A stretch of DNA of 64,000 nucleotides. It comes from Helicovermis profundi. GTDB taxonomy: Bacteria; Bacillota; Clostridia; Peptostreptococcales; Acidaminobacteraceae. Below the pieces are notes generated by a model, which did not search any database, was not told where the DNA came from, and worked only from the letters and a program-made list of their open reading frames with translations. The position numbers and the translations under genes were made by a program. Shown here in pieces: positions 17,672-28,037 of this stretch; the first letter of the stretch is position 1, and every line of letters begins with the position of its first letter. The DNA lies in the NCBI RefSeq assembly GCF_033097505.1, contig NZ_AP028654.1:1942001-2006000 (forward strand). Reading direction: 5' to 3'.

Positions 17672-18868
17672 CTAACCAAATAATGCATCAACAAAAGTTT
17701 TAGCGTTAAATTTTTGAAGATCGTCTACTCCTTCACCTACGCCTATTAATTTAACTGGTATATTGAGTTCTGAATTAATACCTAAAATAACTCCACCTTT
17801 TGCTGTTCCATCAAGCTTTGTTAACACTATACCCGATATAGCCGCAGCTTCTTTAAATAATTTCGCCTGCTGAATTGCATTTTGTCCAGTAGTAGCATCA
17901 AGTACCAATAAAACTTCTTTATCAGCCTGTGGATATTCTCTATCTACTATTTTAAAAACTTTAGTTAACTCGTTCATCAAATTTTTCTTATTGTGGAGTC
18001 TACCAGCCGTATCACAAATTAAGACATCTATATTTTTTGCTCTAGCAGACTGAATTGCATCATAAATTACTGCAGCGGGGTCTGATCCTTCTTGATGTGC
18101 AATAACGTTGACATTTGCCCTTTTACCCCAAACTTCGAGTTGATCAATAGCAGCCGCTCTAAAAGTATCTCCAGCAGCTAAAAGTACAGATTTCCCCTCA
18201 CTTTTAAATTTATTAGCTATTTTACCTATAGTAGTTGTTTTACCCGCCCCATTTACACCAATGACTAAAATTATGGCTGGTACTGACGAAATTAGTTCTC
18301 TATTATTATTTTCAGATAGAATATTAACTAATACTTCTTTTAATACATCTTTTACTTTGCTAGAGTCCTTAATTTTTTGTTTTTTAAGTTCATTTTGTAG
18401 TTCTTCTATTATTTCCATTGTAGTGCTCATACCAATGTCAGCCATAATAAGTATTTCTTCTAATTCTTCAAATAAATCGTCATCTATTTCTCCATAATTA
18501 TTAAAAAGATCATCTATTCTATCATTAATAACTTTACTTGTTTTTACAAGTCCATTCTTTAATCTAGCAAAAAAGCCTATTTTTTTTGAATTTTCAATAT
18601 CATCACCATTACTAGATTCTTCTACAAAGTCTCCTCTTTCCATAGAAATATCACTTGTAGTATCAAAATCATTATAACTTTCTTGATTTTTATTATCGAC
18701 AATCATAAGTTCGTCTTCTTCAGATTTTTTTTCTTCTATGCTATTTTCTATATCAGTTATATCATTATCTTCGTCATTTGCATCGCTTGTATCTATATCT
18801 TCTTTTGCTATTTCCTCTACCACTTCTACAGTTTCTTTTTTCCCTTTACCAAATAATTTTTTAAACAT
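17672..18868 (-). CDS. ftsY: Signal recognition particle receptor FtsY
   Basis: Encodes 398 residues. An acidic N-terminal domain of about 95 residues precedes the NG GTPase (GVNGAGKTTTIGKIANKF, DTAGRLHNKKNLMNEL, LTKLDGTAKGG). It docks the SRP-ribosome complex at the membrane. It starts 15 bases after smc, so smc-ftsY are co-transcribed; the ylxM-ffh promoter lies downstream of it. Confidence 0.97.
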   Translation of the reverse strand: MFKKLFGKGKKETVEVVEEIAKEDIDTSDANDEDNDITDIENSIEEKKSEEDELMIVDNKNQESYNDFDTTSDISMERGDFVEESSNGDDIENSKKIGFFARLKNGLVKTSKVINDRIDDLFNNYGEIDDDLFEELEEILIMADIGMSTTMEIIEELQNELKKQKIKDSSKVKDVLKEVLVNILSENNNRELISSVPAIILVIGVNGAGKTTTIGKIANKFKSEGKSVLLAAGDTFRAAAIDQLEVWGKRANVNVIAHQEGSDPAAVIYDAIQSARAKNIDVLICDTAGRLHNKKNLMNELTKVFKIVDREYPQADKEVLLVLDATTGQNAIQQAKLFKEAAAISGIVLTKLDGTAKGGVILGINSELNIPVKLIGVGEGVDDLQKFNAKTFVDALFG

Positions 18869-18883
18869 TTTCCCTCCTGAATT

Positions 18884-21800
18884 CTATTTTTCAACATCAC
18901 TTAGTTTAACAGATACAATTTTTGAAACTCCAAACTCTTCCATTGTAACACCATATAATGAATCTGCAACTTCCATAGTTCCTTTTCTATGTGTAATAAC
19001 TATAAATTGAGATTTATCAGTATAGTGATTTAAAAAATTTGCAAATCTATATACATTTACATCATCTAGTGCTGCTTCTATTTCATCTAATATACAAAAA
19101 GGCGATGGCTTAATTTTTAGTATTGAAAAAAGCAGTGCAATAGCAGTAAGCGCTTTTTCGCCACCGGACAATAGATTTAAGCTTTGAAGTTTTTTTCCTG
19201 GTGGTTGAGCTACAATTTCAATATTGGAACTTAGAATATCATCCATATCTTCAATAATAAGCTTTGAATGACCTCCATTAAAAAGCTCTTTAAAAATAGA
19301 ATCAAAATGACTATCTATTTGTTCTAGTGCTTCTTTAAATTTTTCTATCATTTTAGCTTCTAGTCCACCTATAACTTCTATCAAAGATTTTCTAGCAGTT
19401 ACTAAATCTTTATGCTGATCATACAGAAAATTATATCTCTCTGACACATCATCATATTCTTCTATTGAGCTAACATTAACTTCTCCAATATTTTTTATAT
19501 CTTTTCTTAATTTATTCATAACTTTTAAAGGATATTTTATTTCTAAATTACTTCTAAATTTATTAGCACTTTCTATATTCATTTCATACTTTTCCCACAA
19601 GTTAGCAGTAATATTTTCTTTTTCTGTTTCATTTTTAATTTTTATTAATTCCAAATGATGAATTTCTTTTTGGATATTCTCAATTGAATTACTTATTTTC
19701 AAAATTTTATTTTGTATTTCACTATATTTGACTTTTAAAGTTGCAACTTCATTTTTATTTATTTCTGCTAGTTCTGATGCATTTACTTTATCTTTAAATA
19801 ATTTTGCAAGTTTAATCATAATTTCATCAAGTTTTGCTAAAGAAGCATTTTTTTCAAGTTTTGCTAAATTAATTTCTTCAAATTTGATTTTCACTAAATT
19901 CTCTGTTTTTATATATTCACTTTTATTTCTATCTATCTCCAAAATAAAATTATCAATTTTTTCTTTATAGGTAGCAATTACTATTTTCTTCTCAGTTATT
20001 TCTTCTTCTAATTTATTTAACTCACTTACAATTATACTTCCATCACTTAAAAAACTGCTTAGCTTAGCATCCAATTGATTTTTTTCCAAAGCAAGATTGT
20101 TCATTTCTTCATCTAGTTTATCGTTTTTATCCAATATTGATTCAATTTCTCTGTTTAAACTTATTATTTCTTTATTATTATTCTCTATTTGTTTCTTCAT
20201 TTCATAAATATCTTTTTTCAAATTTTCAAATTCGTTATTTTTATTAATTGAATTAATTTTTAACTCTTCTAATTCTTCAAAAATCAATTTTATTTTTTCT
20301 TCAAGTTTAAATTTGTTTTTCTTTAATAATTCAATTTCACTTTTGTTTTTCAAAAATATTTTTTCTATACTATCTAATTCTAATTCCAATTCTTTAATTT
20401 TTCTTTTGCGGCTTAATATGTTAGAAATTTTTGTTTTATACGAACCACCCGTTATTGATCCAGATTGGTTGATTATTTCGCCATCTAATGTAACAATTCT
20501 AAAATTCGTATTAAAATTTTTACTTATTAACGTTGCCACTTTATAATCTCTTACTATAACTGTTTTACCAAGTAAATATGAAAAGACACTATTAAATTTT
20601 TCATCATAATTTACAAGTTCCGACGCAACACCTATGTAACCATCAACCTTTAATAAACTATTATCAATTCTGAGTTTTGAATATTTTTTTATAGATTGAA
20701 TTGGTAAAAAGGTCACTCTACCTTTTTTTTCCTTTTTTAAATAATCTATAACAGTATGCGCAGATGACGCACTCTCGCACACAATATTTTGTAGAGATTT
20801 TCCAAGCGTTATTTCTATTGCTTTTTCATATTTTTTTGGAAGTTCAATAAGAGAAGCTACTACTCCATAAAATCCTTTTTTATTATCAATAAATTTCATA
20901 GCAGTTTTTACACTATAATCAAAACCTTCATGTTCTTTTTCCATTTGAACCAGAATTTTTTTTTCTGTAGTAATTTCAGTTATTCTATTATGAGCATTAT
21001 TTAATACAAGCTCTTTTTCACCAATTTGAGCTATTAACGCTCTATTTTCACTATCTAAATTTGTTTTTCTAAAAGAATTATCATTGAATTTTTTCTTTAA
21101 ATTATTAATATTTTTTTCGATCAAAATGATTTCTTCTTCGTTTTGACTTAATCGATTCATTTTTATACTTAGTTTTTCTTTTATATCATTAACACTTCCA
21201 ATAAATGTACTTATAATTCTTTCATTTGAAATAGTTTCACTCTTTTTTCTTTCAATTTGATTTAACAAATCAATAGCATAAGTCTTAATTTTCTCATTTC
21301 CAACTTCTATTTCTTTAATTTTATTATTCTTTTTTTCATATTTTTCACTCAAAACATTAAAATCGTTTTCAATTTCAGTACTTTCTGAAGAAATTTTATC
21401 TTTATTTAAATTTAATGATTTAATATTATTGCTAAATTCATTTTTTTCTTTTTCCAAAACAATAATTTCATTTTCTATTCTTGTTAGATTCTTATTTAAA
21501 TTAGAAATTTTTTCATTATATAAAGATTCTTCTCCTTCAAGTTCCTTAACATTGTTTAATATTTCAAAATGGTTTTCTTTAGATGCACTAATGGCTAAAG
21601 TTAATTCATCTATCTCTTTTAGCAAGGTTCTTTCAATTTTTTTTAATTCTAATAATTGTTTTGAATCAACATCTGTCTTATATCCATAATCTATTTCATC
21701 ATTTTTAATGCTATTAAGTTTTTCATTAATTTTATCAATATTACTTAAAAAAACATTAACTTCTACATCTTTTAATTCTTTTGAAAGTTCTAAATATACT

Positions 21801-22438
21801 TTTGCTTTTTCACTTTCTTCCTTAAGTGGATCAAGTCTTTCTTTTAATTCACTAAGAATATCATCAACTCTAAGTAAATTTAAATCTGTATTTTCTAATT
21901 TTCGTTCAGATTCTTTTTTTCTGTTTTTATATTTGACGATACCAGCTGCTTCTTCAAAGATTTGTCTTCTTTCGTCCTTATTTGTACTTAGAATACTATC
22001 AATTTTTCCTTGACCAATAATAGAATAACCATCAGTTCCAAGACCCGTATCTACAAATATTTCTTTTATATCTTTTAACCTGCATAAAGTGTTATTTATT
22101 AAATATTCACTATCTCCAGATCTAAATACTCTTCTAGTTACTTTTACTTCATTAAAATCTATTTCGAAAAAATTCTCTGAATTATCAAATAACAAACTAA
22201 CCTCTGCAAAGCCAAGTTTTTTTCTATCCTTAGTACCACTAAAAATAATATCTTCCATTTTACTTCCGCGAAGAGACTTTACCTTTTGTTCACCCAGTAC
22301 CCACCTAACTGCATCTGTAATGTTACTTTTTCCACTTCCATTTGGTCCAACAACACACGAAATTCCTGAATTAAAATCTATATTAGTTTTATCAGCGAAA
22401 GATTTAAAACCTTTCATCTCAAGTTTTTTTAAATACAT
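18884..22438 (-). CDS. smc: Chromosome segregation ATPase SMC
   Basis: Encodes 1184 residues, normal for SMC. Head motifs are GPNGSGKSNITDAVRWVLGE at the N-terminus and NLLSGGEKALTAIALLF with PFCILDEIEAALDD at the C-terminus. Two long coiled coils flank the hinge (about residues 520-640, with GFYGVVASLIELPKKYEKAI). With ScpA and ScpB it forms bacterial condensin. It lies 37 bases after the radical SAM gene. Confidence 0.98.
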   Translation of the reverse strand: MYLKKLEMKGFKSFADKTNIDFNSGISCVVGPNGSGKSNITDAVRWVLGEQKVKSLRGSKMEDIIFSGTKDRKKLGFAEVSLLFDNSENFFEIDFNEVKVTRRVFRSGDSEYLINNTLCRLKDIKEIFVDTGLGTDGYSIIGQGKIDSILSTNKDERRQIFEEAAGIVKYKNRKKESERKLENTDLNLLRVDDILSELKERLDPLKEESEKAKVYLELSKELKDVEVNVFLSNIDKINEKLNSIKNDEIDYGYKTDVDSKQLLELKKIERTLLKEIDELTLAISASKENHFEILNNVKELEGEESLYNEKISNLNKNLTRIENEIIVLEKEKNEFSNNIKSLNLNKDKISSESTEIENDFNVLSEKYEKKNNKIKEIEVGNEKIKTYAIDLLNQIERKKSETISNERIISTFIGSVNDIKEKLSIKMNRLSQNEEEIILIEKNINNLKKKFNDNSFRKTNLDSENRALIAQIGEKELVLNNAHNRITEITTEKKILVQMEKEHEGFDYSVKTAMKFIDNKKGFYGVVASLIELPKKYEKAIEITLGKSLQNIVCESASSAHTVIDYLKKEKKGRVTFLPIQSIKKYSKLRIDNSLLKVDGYIGVASELVNYDEKFNSVFSYLLGKTVIVRDYKVATLISKNFNTNFRIVTLDGEIINQSGSITGGSYKTKISNILSRKRKIKELELELDSIEKIFLKNKSEIELLKKNKFKLEEKIKLIFEELEELKINSINKNNEFENLKKDIYEMKKQIENNNKEIISLNREIESILDKNDKLDEEMNNLALEKNQLDAKLSSFLSDGSIIVSELNKLEEEITEKKIVIATYKEKIDNFILEIDRNKSEYIKTENLVKIKFEEINLAKLEKNASLAKLDEIMIKLAKLFKDKVNASELAEINKNEVATLKVKYSEIQNKILKISNSIENIQKEIHHLELIKIKNETEKENITANLWEKYEMNIESANKFRSNLEIKYPLKVMNKLRKDIKNIGEVNVSSIEEYDDVSERYNFLYDQHKDLVTARKSLIEVIGGLEAKMIEKFKEALEQIDSHFDSIFKELFNGGHSKLIIEDMDDILSSNIEIVAQPPGKKLQSLNLLSGGEKALTAIALLFSILKIKPSPFCILDEIEAALDDVNVYRFANFLNHYTDKSQFIVITHRKGTMEVADSLYGVTMEEFGVSKIVSVKLSDVEK

Positions 22439-22475
22439 ATTTTCTCTCCAATGGTCAAATTAAAAGGATAGCTTC

Positions 22476-23513
22476 TCAGCCATCCATTATTTCAATTGTA
22501 AAATTATCTTGTAAATCATTATTTATTTCATAAAATATCTTAACAAAATTATAGTGTTCTTTTAAAAATTTAATATTACTCTTTTTTATACCTACTATTT
22601 CTGAAATTTTTTTATTTGAAGCTTTGATTTTTAACGTCTTTTTTTCAGTATTTAATCCTTTTAATTCTATAACAATTTTTTCTAAAATAAGTTTAGACTC
22701 AACAAGGTGTCTAAAAGATGAATGGAAGGGTCCAGAAACAACGTCACCACCACTTGTAATATTATCTGTAGGTTGAAGACCCATTCTAATAACATTAATA
22801 TTATTAGAAGTAAAAATTTTATACATCTCAGCGGCAATATTAACTGCATTTTCAATGCTTAAAGCTTTATAAATACCTTTATTAAACATTTCTTCGAGTT
22901 TTGTATCTTTAATAACTAAAGTAGGGTAAATCCTTATTGTACTCGGTTTTAAAGCAGCCGCTTTTTTTGCACTTTCAACAGATTTAAACAAAGTATCTGT
23001 TGGTAAACCAATCATAAGTTGTATTCCAAAATTTAATTTATATTCTTTTATTAATTTTACAGCAACATATACATCATTAGCCGTATGACCTCTTTCTGAA
23101 ATCATTAATACTTCATTATCAAATGATTGAACACCAAATTCAATTAAATTTATAGTATATTTTTTTAAATTATTTAAAATACTTTCATTTATATAATCTG
23201 GCCTAGTTGACATTCTTATGCCTCTTAAAAGCCCTCTATCAACATATTCCTGTGCAAGGCACAAGTATTTATTTTGAATTTCTTTTTCTATACCTGTAAA
23301 ACTACCACCATAAAATGCAATATCAATATTAGTATTCATTTTATCTTTTACACTATTTATATAAGTTTCAATATATAATCTCAACTTTACTTCATCAAAT
23401 GGTTCCCATTCTTTTGCGATTTTCCGTTGATTACAAAATACACAATCATTAGGGCAACCCATATGAGAAACGAAAATTGGAACTATAACATTTTTTTTCT
23501 TAGTTGATTTCAT
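22476..23513 (-). CDS. Elp3-like radical SAM protein
   Basis: Encodes 345 residues. The radical SAM cluster motif is CPNDCVFC (CxxxCxxC) near residue 19, followed by IDIAFYGGSFTGI, IRMSTRPDYI, NLIEFGVQSFDNEVL and GIQLMIGLPTD, as in the Elp3/YhcC branch. The acetyltransferase domain of Elp3 is missing. In Clostridia this gene is commonly found between rnc and smc; the substrate is unknown. The ATG overlaps the rnc 3' end by 14 bases. Confidence 0.87.
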   Translation of the reverse strand: MKSTKKKNVIVPIFVSHMGCPNDCVFCNQRKIAKEWEPFDEVKLRLYIETYINSVKDKMNTNIDIAFYGGSFTGIEKEIQNKYLCLAQEYVDRGLLRGIRMSTRPDYINESILNNLKKYTINLIEFGVQSFDNEVLMISERGHTANDVYVAVKLIKEYKLNFGIQLMIGLPTDTLFKSVESAKKAAALKPSTIRIYPTLVIKDTKLEEMFNKGIYKALSIENAVNIAAEMYKIFTSNNINVIRMGLQPTDNITSGGDVVSGPFHSSFRHLVESKLILEKIVIELKGLNTEKKTLKIKASNKKISEIVGIKKSNIKFLKEHYNFVKIFYEINNDLQDNFTIEIMDG

Positions 23514-24204
23514 CAATACTCACTTTCTCAAGCGCCATCTTTGCAGCTTCTTGCTCTGATTCCTTTTTGCTTCGTCCTTTTCCTATTCCAACTACATTTT
23601 CATTCAATTTAACATGAGTATGAAAAATTTTACAATGATCCGGACCTTCTTCTTTAAATATTTCATAAGAAATATGATTTGCAGAATTAACTTGAATTAC
23701 TTCTTGTAGATGTGTTTTATAATCAAGGAAAACTTTTCCTTCAACAGAATCATTTATTTTGCTACGCATTTGATATAAAATAAACTTTCGACTCTCTTCA
23801 ATTCCACCATCAAGATATATTGAAGCTATTAGCGCTTCAAATGCATCTGCAAGTATGGATGTTCTTTCTCTACCACCAGTCATCTCTTCACCTTTTCCAA
23901 AAAACATAAATTTGCCTAGTTCAAGTTTTCTAGAGCATTCTCCAAGTGTACTTTCGCATACTATTTTAGATCTTATTTTAGTTAACTCGCCTTCAGGAAG
24001 GTCTTTATAATTATTAAACAAATAATCGCTAATAACAATACTGAGGACTGAATCTCCTAAAAATTCTAACCTTTCATTATTATGTGTAAGATTATTTCTT
24101 CTTTCATTAGAATAAGAACTATGCGTTAACGCTTCGTCTAGAAACGAAATATTGGTAAATACATAACCAATATTTTTTTGTAATTTTTCCTTTTTATACC
24201 TCAA
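23500..24204 (-). CDS. rnc: Ribonuclease III
   Basis: Encodes 234 residues. The nuclease signature NERLEFLGDSVLSIVISDYL and DAFEALIASIYLDGG give the acidic catalytic site; the C-terminal dsRNA-binding domain ends KGRSKKESEQEAAKMALEKV. It starts at TTG 24204 with AAGGAGG seven bases upstream. It processes rRNA and other duplex RNA. First gene of the rnc-radical SAM-smc-ftsY run. Confidence 0.97.
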   Translation of the reverse strand: MRYKKEKLQKNIGYVFTNISFLDEALTHSSYSNERRNNLTHNNERLEFLGDSVLSIVISDYLFNNYKDLPEGELTKIRSKIVCESTLGECSRKLELGKFMFFGKGEEMTGGRERTSILADAFEALIASIYLDGGIEESRKFILYQMRSKINDSVEGKVFLDYKTHLQEVIQVNSANHISYEIFKEEGPDHCKIFHTHVKLNENVVGIGKGRSKKESEQEAAKMALEKVSIDEIN

Positions 24205-24251
24205 AACTTTTCCTCCTTATAAATCTTTTGTACTACTTTAGAATTTAATTT

Positions 24252-24388
24252 TATTTATCCGATGCCTTAGAGTTCTAATACCCCCACTACTTAAAAAAGT
24301 GGGGTATAAAGAACTCTAAAAAGACCCTAGATTATGTTTTCTAAGATTCAGTGGGAGTAAAAACTCCCTCTGAATCTTAGAAATTCAT
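24252..24388 (-). repeat. 137-bp two-hairpin dispersed repeat, copy A
   Basis: Read on the minus strand it runs from ATGAATTTCTAAGATTC to GGCATCGGATAAATA and contains two hairpins: CTAAGATTCAG / CTGAATCTTAG with an inner GGGAGT / ACTCCC, and TTAGAGTTCT / AGAACTCTAA with an inner CCCCACT / AGTGGGG. Copy B at 39884-40020 is nearly identical. It lies between fabF and rnc and is sense to both. The whole gap 24205-24650 otherwise holds only the fabF terminators. Confidence 0.85.
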
Positions 24389-24504
24389 TTATTAAGAGAA
24401 AAGTTTTTTAAACACACAATTTTACCTCATATATTTAAGAAACCTTTCCACCTATAACATTTTATACTTTTTAAGATAAAAATACAAATGTTTAATTCAT
24501 AAAA

Positions 24505-24541
24505 AAAAAGCTCTTCAATTTAGCGCTGAAGAACTTTTTTT
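24505..24541 (-). terminator. Second terminator after fabF
   Basis: AAAGCTCTTCA / TGAAGAACTTT with one mismatch and a long T run on the minus strand. Confidence 0.75.
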
Positions 24542-24571
24542 ACCCTAACCCACTAGATTTAATCTACAATT

Positions 24572-24601
24572 TTTTTTAACTTTAAAGTTAAAGTTAAAAA
24601 A
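24572..24601 (-). terminator. First terminator-like hairpin after fabF
   Basis: TTTTTTAACTTTAA / TTAAAGTTAAAAAA is a perfect 14-bp AT stem. With the hairpin at 24505 it forms a double stop between the fab operon and rnc. Confidence 0.6.
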
Positions 24602-24650
24602 CTCTAAAGAGCTTAGGATTAAATTTATTTACTTGCTTTAAAAAATAATC

Positions 24651-25892
24651 TTATTTTTTAAATTTTTTTACTATAATAGATGCATTGTGTCCACCAAATC
24701 CAAGTGAATTTGAAAGTGCATAATTAACTTTTCTGTTTTCACCTTTATTAGGTAAATAATTTAAATCTAATTCAGGATCCGGTGTATGATAGTTCATAGT
24801 TCCATGAACAAAATCTTCATTTACGGCTAAGATGCATGAAATAAATTCAATAGCTCCTGAAGCTCCAAGCAAATGTCCTGTCATTGATTTAGTAGAAGAA
24901 ACACATAAATCGTAAGCATGGTCTTTAAATGTTGTTTTTATTGCCATAGTTTCAAATTTATCATTGAAAGGTGTTGATGTTCCATGTGCATTAACGTAGT
25001 CAACTTTATCATAACTTATAGAGGCATCATCAAGTGCACACTGCATAGATCTAGAAGCTCCTTCTCCGTTTGGTGATGGACTAGTTATATGATAAGCATC
25101 AGCACTCATTCCAAATCCTGCTACTTCAGCATAAATTGTTGCACCTCTTTTAATTGCATGTTCGTATTCTTCTAAAACAACTATTCCTGAACCTTCACCC
25201 ATAACGAAACCATCTCTGTCTTTATCAAATGGTCTTGAAGCGCTAGAAGGATCATCATTTCTTGTACTTAAGGCTTTCATTGTACAAAATCCTGCCATGC
25301 CAAGTGGTGTAACTGACGCTTCAGCACCACCTGTTAACATTAAATCAGCATATCCATTTTGAATTAATCTAAAAGCATCTCCAATAGCATTTGTACCAGA
25401 AGCACATGCAGTAACTACTGTTGTATTTGGACCTTTACATCCAAATTGCATTGATACATTTCCAGATGCCATATTAGAAATCATCATTGGAATTAAAAAT
25501 GGACTAACTCTATTAGCTCCTTTATTAAGTAATTTTTCATGTTCTTTTTCAAGAGTTCCGAGTCCACCTACTCCTGAACCTAGAACAACACCAAATCTAT
25601 TTTTATCAACTTTATCCATATCTAGTTTTGAGTCTTCTAAAGCAAGCTTTGAACAAGCAACGGCAAACTGAGTAAAACGATCCATTCGTTTCGCTTCTTT
25701 TTTATTAATATATTCATTTGGATCAAAATCATCAACAAGTCCAGCTATTTTAGCTGTAAACTTTTCTGTATCAAAAGTATCAATAAGCTTTATACCGTTT
25801 CTTCCTTCTCTCAATCCTTTAAAATATTCATCTTTTCCAGTTCCGATTGGAGTGATTGCTCCAATACCAGTAACTACAACTCTTCTTTTCAT
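24651..25892 (-). CDS. fabF: Beta-ketoacyl-ACP synthase II
   Basis: Encodes 413 residues; start ATG 25892 (MKRRVVVTGIGAITPIGTG) has GGAGG six bases upstream. The nucleophile Cys is in VVTACASGTNAIGDAF, and the two histidines in YVNAHGTSTPFND and STKSMTGHLLGASGA. It condenses malonyl-ACP with acyl-ACP in chain elongation. Last gene of the fab operon. Confidence 0.97.
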   Translation of the reverse strand: MKRRVVVTGIGAITPIGTGKDEYFKGLREGRNGIKLIDTFDTEKFTAKIAGLVDDFDPNEYINKKEAKRMDRFTQFAVACSKLALEDSKLDMDKVDKNRFGVVLGSGVGGLGTLEKEHEKLLNKGANRVSPFLIPMMISNMASGNVSMQFGCKGPNTTVVTACASGTNAIGDAFRLIQNGYADLMLTGGAEASVTPLGMAGFCTMKALSTRNDDPSSASRPFDKDRDGFVMGEGSGIVVLEEYEHAIKRGATIYAEVAGFGMSADAYHITSPSPNGEGASRSMQCALDDASISYDKVDYVNAHGTSTPFNDKFETMAIKTTFKDHAYDLCVSSTKSMTGHLLGASGAIEFISCILAVNEDFVHGTMNYHTPDPELDLNYLPNKGENRKVNYALSNSLGFGGHNASIIVKKFKK

Positions 25893-25999
25893 ATCGAACC
25901 TCCAAATATTCAAAAAGAGAACTTTTCGTCCTCTTTAAGATAAATATTATTATTTATTTAACAATAAGTTTAAGACCAAAAGGCCTTTTTTTACGTTAA

Positions 26000-26233
<234 letters not shown>

Positions 26234-26256
26234 TTATTCTCCTTTCGAATTTAATA

Positions 26257-27000
26257 TTATATTAACATGCCACCATCGACATTAATAACCTGACCTGTAA
26301 TGTAAGAACTATATTCTGAACTTAAAAACATTACTGCATTTGCTACATCTTTTGCAACTCCTAAATTTCCTAGAGGTATATGTTTCTTATACTCTCCAAT
26401 AACTTCATCACTTAATTTAGCAGTCATATCTGACTGTATGAATCCAGGAGCAACTGCATTTACATTTATTCCCCTTGAGGAAAATTCCTTTGCACTCGAT
26501 TTTGTTAATCCAATTAATCCCGCTTTTGATGCCGAGTAATTTGCTTGACCAGCATTACCCATAAGACCAACAACAGAAGAAATATTTATGATTCTTCCAG
26601 ATTTTTGTTTTAACATTTTTTTACCAATTTCTCTAGTGCATAAAAATGAGCCCTTCAGATTAACATTCAACACATTATCCCAATCTTCATCTTTCATCCT
26701 TATAAGTAATCCGTCTTTCGTTATTCCAGCATTATTCACTAAAATATCTATCTTATCAAAATCTTTATAGATATCTTTTGTAAATGTTTTTACATCATCT
26801 GAAGACGCAACATTACACTTATAAGCTTTTGCATTAACATTATAAGACTTAACTTCTTCTACAACTTTTAATGCCAATTCTGCGCTAGAATTATAATTGA
26901 TTATTACATTAGCACCCTTTTTAGCAAATTCTAAAGCAATCGCCTTTCCAATACCCCTTGATCCACCTGTAATTACAACATTTTTACCGCTAAAATTCAT
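26257..27000 (-). CDS. fabG: 3-oxoacyl-ACP reductase
   Basis: Encodes 247 residues of a short-chain dehydrogenase. The start ATG 27000 (MNFSGKNVVITGGSRGIGKA) follows GAGGTG. The NADP motif GGSRGIGKA, the catalytic YSASKAG with the upstream serine in INISSVVGLMG, and the DGGMLI end are typical of FabG. It reduces 3-oxoacyl-ACP. Confidence 0.96.
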   Translation of the reverse strand: MNFSGKNVVITGGSRGIGKAIALEFAKKGANVIINYNSSAELALKVVEEVKSYNVNAKAYKCNVASSDDVKTFTKDIYKDFDKIDILVNNAGITKDGLLIRMKDEDWDNVLNVNLKGSFLCTREIGKKMLKQKSGRIINISSVVGLMGNAGQANYSASKAGLIGLTKSSAKEFSSRGINVNAVAPGFIQSDMTAKLSDEVIGEYKKHIPLGNLGVAKDVANAVMFLSSEYSSYITGQVINVDGGMLI

Positions 27001-27023
27001 ACTACACCTCACTTCAAATTTTA

Positions 27024-28004
27024 CTATGCAATTTCTTCTGAAATATTAATTGTTTTTTCAAAAGAATTTATATTTTCTAAAATACTAATTGTTTTTTCAA
27101 GTGAACTTATATTTTCTACGTTAAGTACAGACACTTCTTTTGAAACTTTTTTTATAAATTTCGTAAGAGCATTACCAGGTCCTACTTGAACAAATACATT
27201 AATTCCATTATTAATCATATTATTTATTGATTCTTCCCATTTAACAGGATTACTTACTTGTTTAATAAGTTTTTCTTTAATATCATTATGTGACTCTAAA
27301 AATTTAGCATCATAATTAGCAACAAGTGGAATAGAAAGTTTATTAATATTAATTCCATCAAGTTCTTTGGCTAATTTTTCTCCTGCACCTTTTAATAATG
27401 ACGTATGAAAAGGCGCTGAAACTGGTAACATTACGACTTTTTTTGCACCATACTCTTTGCAAAGCTCTCCAGCTTTTTTCACCGCTTCAATTTCTCCAGC
27501 AATAACTAATTGTTTTGGACAATTAAAATTAGCTGGTTCAACTACTCCATGTTCTCTTGAATTATCACATGCCTCAATTACTTTTTCATTAGAAAGTCCA
27601 AGAATTGCTGCCATACCACCAATACCCTCAGGTACTTCTTCTTGCATAAATTTTCCTCGTTTTTGTACTATTTTTACACTTTCTTTAAAATCAATTGCGC
27701 CAGAAGCTACAAGAGCTGAATATTCTCCAAGACTAAGCCCTGCCACTGCATGAGGTTTAAAACCTTTTTCCTCAAGCACTTTATATATTGCGAATGAAGT
27801 AGTTAAAATAGAAGGCTGAGTATTTTCAGTTTTTTTCAATTCATCTTCTGTACTAGAAAAACATAATTTTTTCATATCATAACCAATAGAATCTGATGCT
27901 TCATCAAAAACTTTACTCGCTATTTCATATTTCTCTACTAATTCTTCACCCATTCCAACGTATTGTGCACCTTGACCTGGAAAAACAAAAGCCACTTTTT
28001 TCAT
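27024..28004 (-). CDS. fabD: Malonyl-CoA:ACP transacylase
   Basis: Encodes 326 residues; start ATG 28004 (MKKVAFVFPGQGAQYVGMG) after GGAGG. The catalytic serine is in AGLSLGEYSALVASG and the histidine in LPVSAPFHTSLL. The C-terminus is extended by a 13-residue duplication (ENISSLEKTISIL then ENINSFEKTINIS), from a 39-bp DNA repeat at 27049-27115. It loads malonyl groups onto ACP. Confidence 0.96.
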   Translation of the reverse strand: MKKVAFVFPGQGAQYVGMGEELVEKYEIASKVFDEASDSIGYDMKKLCFSSTEDELKKTENTQPSILTTSFAIYKVLEEKGFKPHAVAGLSLGEYSALVASGAIDFKESVKIVQKRGKFMQEEVPEGIGGMAAILGLSNEKVIEACDNSREHGVVEPANFNCPKQLVIAGEIEAVKKAGELCKEYGAKKVVMLPVSAPFHTSLLKGAGEKLAKELDGININKLSIPLVANYDAKFLESHNDIKEKLIKQVSNPVKWEESINNMINNGINVFVQVGPGNALTKFIKKVSKEVSVLNVENISSLEKTISILENINSFEKTINISEEIA

Positions 28005-28037
28005 ATTTACCTCCAAAGATTGTGAGTTAAAAGGATA

